Of a stretch of 64,000 nt of DNA, positions 63,584-64,000 are shown piece after piece (the stretch's first letter is position 1; every line of letters starts with the position of its first letter). The notes beneath the pieces were generated by a model that was not told the DNA's origin, did not search any database, and saw only the letters and a list, made by a program, of their open reading frames with translations. The stretch is taken from the NCBI GenBank assembly GCA_963773155.1, contig CAVZAB010000009.1:1-64000 (forward strand). Direction: 5' to 3'. This DNA comes from CAVZAB01 sp963773155. Lineage in GTDB: Bacteria > Pseudomonadota > Alphaproteobacteria > Rhizobiales > Beijerinckiaceae. A program made the translations under genes and the position numbers.

Positions 63584-64000
63584 ACGCCACCCTTGCTCGG
63601 TTCCCGCTTGGTTCTGGGCGTTGCCGCAGGTTTGGCCGGGTTGAGCCCGGCGCCCTCGCCCGATAGTTCGCCGATCAGGGCGCCGAAATCTTTTGGCTCG
63701 TCAAAATTGCGATAAACCGATGCGAAGCGGACATAGGCAACGTGATCGAGGCCCTTTAGTCCATCCATCACCAATTCGCCGATCCGGTCGCTCGAAACTT
63801 CCGGCTCGCCGAGGCTTTCGAGCTGCCGCACGATGCCGTTGACAAGCCGCTCAATCCGCTCAGTTTCAACCGGACGTTTGCGCAAAGCGACTTCGACCGA
63901 GCGCTGCAGCTTGTCGCGGTCGAAGGGTACCCGTCGACCGGATTTCTTGACCACCATCAACTCGCGTAGTTGGACCCGCTCGAAGGTCGTAAAGCGGCCG
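63580..64000 (-). CDS. nrdR: transcriptional repressor NrdR, 5' end beyond the window
   Basis: About 140 C-terminal residues are in the window: GRFTTFERVQLRELMVV, KKSGRRVPFDRDKLQRSVEVAL, ERIERLVNGIVRQLES, ELVMDGLKGLDHVAYVRFASVYRNF, then a Lys/Pro-rich tail. This is the ATP-cone domain of NrdR; the N-terminal zinc ribbon lies to the right of 64000. Represses ribonucleotide reductase genes by sensing (d)ATP. First visible gene of the nrdR-ribD-ribE-ribH-nusB-thiL-hppA series. Confidence 0.95.
   Translation of the reverse strand, partial: GRFTTFERVQLRELMVVKKSGRRVPFDRDKLQRSVEVALRKRPVETERIERLVNGIVRQLESLGEPEVSSDRIGELVMDGLKGLDHVAYVRFASVYRNFDEPKDFGALIGELSGEGAGLNPAKPAATPRTKREPSKGGV

Overview
The window looks like the chromosome of a GC-rich alphaproteobacterium, most likely of Rhodospirillales or Rhizobiales type; I cannot name the genus. 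The grounds are gene order: nrdR-ribD-ribE-ribH-nusB-thiL-hppA, then (bamE) cytochrome bc1 chaperone-DUF177-plsX-fabH-ihfA-merR, rplM-rpsI-argC, enoyl-CoA hydratase/CoA-binding protein/metY/ctaA, and alaC-hom-glpX-recJ, together with a class I PHA synthase and a K+-independent type H+-pyrophosphatase.

Layout. (1) 1-4060 is a decaying accessory stretch: two small frameshifted genes, a 1.9 kb segment bracketed by diverged direct repeats and holding an integrase remnant and a small excisionase-like gene, two truncated or tiny hypotheticals, and the orphan tail of a protein with a PEP-CTERM-like sorting signal. (2) 4065-14769 is a catabolic locus: a LysR regulator and aldehyde dehydrogenase on the plus strand, and divergently a three-subunit FAD/[2Fe-2S] amine (opine/proline/sarcosine-type) dehydrogenase, a membrane-dipeptidase-like hydrolase, an amino-acid ABC transporter and a class III aminotransferase. 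The genes nearest the regulator are intact, while the distal aminotransferase, permease and ATPase are all frameshifted. (3) 14941-44059 is mostly core: tRNA-Glu, recJ, glpX, hom, an alaC-type aminotransferase broken by one amber codon, phaC, argC, rpsI, rplM, metY, ctaA, an exopolysaccharide-initiating sugar transferase, a type I secretion pair (HlyD plus ABC exporter) next to an NF038122-like metalloprotease with Tyr/Ser/Thr/Pro tandem repeats, a sugar kinase and a pirin. (4) 44099-52435 is a probable genomic island at the 3' end of tRNA-Pro(GGG): a 45-bp imperfect copy of the tRNA 3' half lies 8.3 kb away. It carries a DUF2853 protein, a selenium-binding protein/methanethiol-oxidase homologue coupled to a membrane protein, a fragmentary and an intact class III adenylate cyclase with TPRs, and a GFA-type protein, in gene-poor DNA with diverged repeats. 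(5) 52436-64000 is core again (lipid, envelope and riboflavin synthesis), ending inside nrdR.

How the parts work together. The catabolic locus reads as uptake of an N-substituted amino acid, or a peptide derivative of one, its oxidation by the membrane-associated or soluble trimeric dehydrogenase, and disposal of aldehyde and amino products; loss of the transporter suggests the pathway is being abandoned or re-purposed. The secretion locus at 34.3-40.8 kb is the most interesting intact unit: a protein without a signal peptide, built as a protease-like head, a Pro/Thr linker and a repetitive low-complexity tail, encoded directly upstream of its likely exporter and downstream (in opposite orientation) of an exopolysaccharide glycosyltransferase and an unknown exported protein.
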